Shown here piece by piece: positions 5,539 to 8,065 of a DNA stretch of 8,065 nt (the stretch's first letter is position 1; each line of letters starts with the position of its first letter). The translations under genes were made by a program, and so were the position numbers. The notes under the pieces are model-generated. The model did not search any database. It was not told the origin of the DNA and was given only the letters and a program-made list of their open reading frames with translations. The DNA comes from Verrucomicrobiota bacterium (lineage in GTDB: Bacteria; Verrucomicrobiota; Verrucomicrobiia; Opitutales; Opitutaceae), in contig JAEXPL010000137.1 of NCBI GenBank assembly GCA_023446865.1, positions 1-8,065 of the forward strand, read 5' to 3'.

Positions 5539-6597
5539 TCAGCCGAGCACGGCTCGGACCGCCTCGGCGGTGTCACGCCAGGTGGGGAGCGGACGGTTGA
5601 GCGCCGCGCGGCCGAGTTCCTCGACCAGGCGCTCTTCGGTCAGGACACGCCGCAGGCCCGCAGTCCACGCGCCGACGTCTCCGGCGGGCAACGCCAGGCA
5701 GCCGCCGCCGGCGGCATGCTCCTGCAACGCCGGGATGTCGCTGCACACGCACGGCAGGCCGCCCCAGAGGGCCTCGATCACCGGCAGGCCGTTGCCTTCC
5801 GCCTGGGACGGGAACACCCCGGCCAAGCACTGCTCGGCCAGCGCCGCAACCGCCTCATCCGCCAGCGCGCCGTGGTAGCGCAACCGCGGTTGGCGGAGCG
5901 CGAGGCGACGGATCCGCCGCTCGATGGGCGCACCGAAATGTGGATTCACCCGGCCCACGAAATGCACCGTGAAATCGAGCCCTTCCGCCCAGAGCCGTTC
6001 GGCGGCGTCGAGCAGGAGCGCCTGGTTCTTCCGGGGCTCGAGGATTCCGACCATCAGCAATGCCGGCGAACCCGCCGGTCGCTCGCGGTTGCGCGCCCGC
6101 GGCCGGTCGGCGCCGTCCGCCCCGAGGGGGAACGTGGTCGCCGGGGCGCGCCGGGGCGCTCCCGCCCACGCCCAGTAGTTCTCGAGCTCGGCCCGGCTGG
6201 TCTCGGAAATAGCCAGCACCCGGTCGAAGCCGGCGAGCAGCTTCATGTATCCGGGGTGGCGGGCCACGCTCTGCGGCCAGGTCGTCTGCGGAAACCGCAG
6301 CGGGATGGCGTCGTAGTAGACCGCCGCGGTGCGACAGCCGGGTTGCGCGACCCACGCCGAAAATCCCGGCCGCTCCGCCTCGCCGAACAGCTCGGGCGTG
6401 AACAGCCAGTCCTCCGCCTGCGGCGCCACCGGCGAACCGTCGGCCCGCGCCCAGCCGCGCGCGGCGGCATCCCACCGCACGGCCACGAGGTCTGCGCCGA
6501 CGAGCTCCCCGAGCCCGGTGCGCAGCCGTGCGCTCACCCGTTGGATACCGGAGTGGTGGCCCGAGCGGCCGGCCTTCGTGGTGTCGAAGAAGATCAC
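5539..6597 (-). CDS. GT4-family glycosyltransferase
   Basis: A 352-residue GT-B fold glycosyltransferase, predicted to transfer a sugar from a nucleotide-sugar donor to a growing glycan at the cytoplasmic face of the membrane. Seen: N-terminal MIFFDTTKAGRSGHHSGIQRV (the GIQRV segment is usual in the acceptor domain of one GT4 subgroup), VYYDAIPLRFP (93-103), AISETSRAEL (129-138), then the donor domain with MVGILEPRKNQALLLDA (182-198) and the EX7E motif E267-E275 in FPSQAEGNGLPVIEALWGG. The start is GTG at 6597-6595, overlapping the upstream stop by 4 nt (GTGA). GGAGGA lies only 3 nt away, closer than usual, but a start further upstream would read into the neighbour's coding sequence. Length is normal for the family. 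It belongs to a glycan (LPS, capsule or exopolysaccharide) gene cluster continuing to the right; donor and acceptor cannot be told from sequence. Confidence 0.92.
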   Translation of the reverse strand: MIFFDTTKAGRSGHHSGIQRVSARLRTGLGELVGADLVAVRWDAAARGWARADGSPVAPQAEDWLFTPELFGEAERPGFSAWVAQPGCRTAAVYYDAIPLRFPQTTWPQSVARHPGYMKLLAGFDRVLAISETSRAELENYWAWAGAPRRAPATTFPLGADGADRPRARNRERPAGSPALLMVGILEPRKNQALLLDAAERLWAEGLDFTVHFVGRVNPHFGAPIERRIRRLALRQPRLRYHGALADEAVAALAEQCLAGVFPSQAEGNGLPVIEALWGGLPCVCSDIPALQEHAAGGGCLALPAGDVGAWTAGLRRVLTEERLVEELGRAALNRPLPTWRDTAEAVRAVLG

Positions 6598-7832
6598 GAT
6601 TCCTCCCGGAGGCGTGCCAGCAGCTGCGCGGCGTTGCGATGTACGTTGAAGTTCGCCAAGACCCACTCGCGCGCCGCGCCCCGGAGCCGCTCGCACAGCC
6701 CGTTGTCGCCTGCGATCCGGCGCCAAGCGCCGAGCCACGCCGCCGTGTCCTCGACCGGTGCGACCAGCCCGGTGTGCTCGTGCGCGATCGCCTCGGTGGC
6801 GGCCGCCGCCGGCGATGTCACCACCACGACCCCGGCCGCCATCGCCTCGGGGATCACATTGGGCAGACCGTCGCGGTCGCCGCTGCGCGCAACGATACCC
6901 GTGTGCACCAACACATCGGCCCACTCCAACGCGCCGAAGATCTCCTTGAGCGGCCGGTGCCCCATGAGCTCCACCGTGCCGCGCAGCCGCGACGCGTGCA
7001 GCTGGGCGGTGAGCCGCGGATGCAGCGGGCCGCCGCCGTAGACGCGAACCTGCAGGTCCAGCCCCGCGTCGCGCGCCGCGGCGTAGAGCTCGAGCTGCCG
7101 CTCCAGCCCCTTCTTCTCCACCAGCCGGGCGACGCAGACCACCCGCAAGACCGTGCGCACCGGCCGGAGGGGCTTGAACGGCGGCAGCACCTCGAGCCCG
7201 CGCCGGATCACCAGCACCTTCTCCGGCGGGGCGCCGCGCTCGCGCAGGGTGGCCGCCGCCATCTCCGTGGAGGTGCGGACGAACCGCGCCAGCGCCAGTT
7301 TCTCGCGCAGCAGCCAGTCGCCGCCGTGCTCATACAAGTCGTACGCGTGCGCCGCCATGCTGAACGGGATGCCCGTCAGCCGCCACACCGCCCAGGCCGC
7401 ACCGGCGGGCGCCGAGGCCCACACCGCGTGCACATGCCGCGGTTGTTCGCGCCGGTAGCGGGGCGCCTCGACCACGCCGTAGCCCGCGCCGAGCAGGTTC
7501 TCCCAGAAGTTCAGCCAGCCGTGCGGCGGCTTCGAGACCATGGCCCGCAGCACGTCGGCGATGAAGCCGCCGCGGGTCCGCCACGTCTCCAGCGGCAGCC
7601 GCCAGATCACGGTGAACAACCGCCAGCGGTTGAACTGCTCCACCGGCTCGCCGCCGAACTCCGCCGCGCCGCCCCATAGCGAGACGATCCGCAACCGCAC
7701 GCCGAGCGCGCGCAGCCCGTTCACCTCACGCTGCAGAAACGTCTCCGTCGGGTGCGGGAAACGCGTGAAGACCAATACCACCTCGGGCCGGGGCGGGATC
7801 TCCGCGGACTGGGCTGGGGCCGGGCCGGGCAT
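6594..7832 (-). CDS. GT4-family glycosyltransferase, colanic-acid WcaL-like
   Basis: A 412-residue GT-B glycosyltransferase. The N-terminal domain opens with VVLVFTRFPHPTETFLQREV (18-37), the pattern of WcaL-like enzymes of exopolysaccharide synthesis. HVHAVWASAPAGAA (133-146), FSMAAHAYDLY (157-167) and VIRRGLE (208-214) follow. The donor-binding domain has VCVARLVEKKGLERQLEL (232-249) and VYGGGPL (264-270). The usual EX7E reads DX7E here (D321 to E329 in RDGLPNVIPEAMAAG), a variant seen in active relatives. The ATG at 7832 has no visible Shine-Dalgarno and lies 6 nt after the upstream stop, so it is probably translated by coupling; its own stop overlaps the next GTG start. The three genes therefore form one operon. 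It probably extends a surface polysaccharide; sugar specificity is unknown. Confidence 0.93.
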   Translation of the reverse strand: MPGPAPAQSAEIPPRPEVVLVFTRFPHPTETFLQREVNGLRALGVRLRIVSLWGGAAEFGGEPVEQFNRWRLFTVIWRLPLETWRTRGGFIADVLRAMVSKPPHGWLNFWENLLGAGYGVVEAPRYRREQPRHVHAVWASAPAGAAWAVWRLTGIPFSMAAHAYDLYEHGGDWLLREKLALARFVRTSTEMAAATLRERGAPPEKVLVIRRGLEVLPPFKPLRPVRTVLRVVCVARLVEKKGLERQLELYAAARDAGLDLQVRVYGGGPLHPRLTAQLHASRLRGTVELMGHRPLKEIFGALEWADVLVHTGIVARSGDRDGLPNVIPEAMAAGVVVVTSPAAAATEAIAHEHTGLVAPVEDTAAWLGAWRRIAGDNGLCERLRGAAREWVLANFNVHRNAAQLLARLREES

Positions 7833-7838
7833 GGCGGT

Positions 7839-8065
7839 TCAGACGGGGAACGGCCGCGGGAGCTCGGCCGCGTCGTACCCGAGGCCGATCAGCTCGTGGA
7901 TGAGCACGGTCGGATCCTCCTCGTAGCGCAGCGCCTCGAACTTGTGGCGGGCGCGGTCGTAGCCGCCGGGGGTGCGGATCCATTGTTCCATGACCGCGCG
8001 CAATCCGGCCGCCGAGTCGATGATCGGACACTCCGCGCCGCGTTCGAAGAACTTCACCGTGAGGC
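7839..8065 (-). CDS. C-terminal part of an unrecognised protein, possibly a glycosyltransferase (cut by window edge)
   Basis: The last 74 codons of a gene whose start is beyond the right edge; the frame is open to the edge (LTVKFFERGAECPIID at its visible start), so the GTG at 8057 need not be the real start. The segment contains an acidic/aromatic helix-forming stretch (AAGLRAVMEQWI) and ends GLGYDAAELPRPFPV. The layout of a hydrophobic strand with ECPIID, then a helical run of short segments, resembles the C-terminal end of GT-B glycosyltransferases of the GT28/MGDG-synthase kind, but the resemblance is weak and I do not claim it. It ends 6 nt before the next glycosyltransferase, so it shares that operon, which makes a glycan role plausible. 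Confidence 0.65.
   Translation of the reverse strand, partial: LTVKFFERGAECPIIDSAAGLRAVMEQWIRTPGGYDRARHKFEALRYEEDPTVLIHELIGLGYDAAELPRPFPV

Noticed and set aside
5543..5557. Short hairpin CCGAGC-ACG-GCTCGG at the end of a glycosyltransferase gene
   Set aside because: It lies within the coding end, has no U tract on the minus strand, and a 6-bp GC stem is expected by chance here. No terminator is called in the 82-nt gap before the helicase.
4413..5600. Plus-strand open frame of 395 aa opposite the helicase
   Set aside because: The Arg/His/Ala-rich translation has no recognisable motif, while the minus strand has all the helicase motifs.
5494..7679. Overlapping plus-strand open frames (515 and 383 aa) opposite the glycosyltransferases
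   Set aside because: Pro/Arg/Gly-rich translations typical of antisense reading in high-GC DNA; GT4 motifs are clear on the minus strand.

Overview
This is a high-GC bacterial window in which every gene I can support lies on the minus strand; the long plus-strand open frames are shadows. No rRNA, tRNA, CRISPR array, insertion sequence or transposase gene is visible. The gene families, GC content, patchy Shine-Dalgarno sequences and GTAG-led hairpin repeats would suit a Verrucomicrobium, perhaps Opitutaceae. That placement is inference, because no marker gene is present.

Reading in the direction of transcription (right to left), the window opens with a sugar-transfer cluster at 8065-5539. It holds the C-terminal end of an unrecognised protein that may be a glycosyltransferase, then two GT4-type glycosyltransferases whose stop and start codons overlap by 4 nt. 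An HrpB-type DEAH-box helicase follows (5456-2808), then a small secreted EF-hand protein (2704-2294) with its own intrinsic terminator (2269-2244).

An AT-rich intergenic stretch with a candidate promoter (about 2190-2158) then starts a separate efflux unit. It comprises a YgaP-type DUF2892 membrane protein with an added Cys-rich CxC tail (2123-1839), a DUF6132-type small membrane protein (1627-1451), an RND membrane-fusion lipoprotein (1425-415) and the N-terminus of an RND permease (418 to beyond the left edge). The last two form a pump. The two small Cys-containing membrane proteins suggest a metal, metalloid or thiol/sulfur stress role, which is inference.

The most unusual content is two inverted pairs of hairpins shaped like REPINs, the REP doublets mobilised by RAYT (TnpA_REP) transposases. 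One (1699-1828) lies between the two small membrane-protein genes. The other (4145-4235) lies inside the helicase coding sequence and is read through in frame, adding about 31 residues at a predicted winged-helix loop. In both elements the two halves differ at stem positions but keep base pairing through compensatory changes, and their loops are identical.
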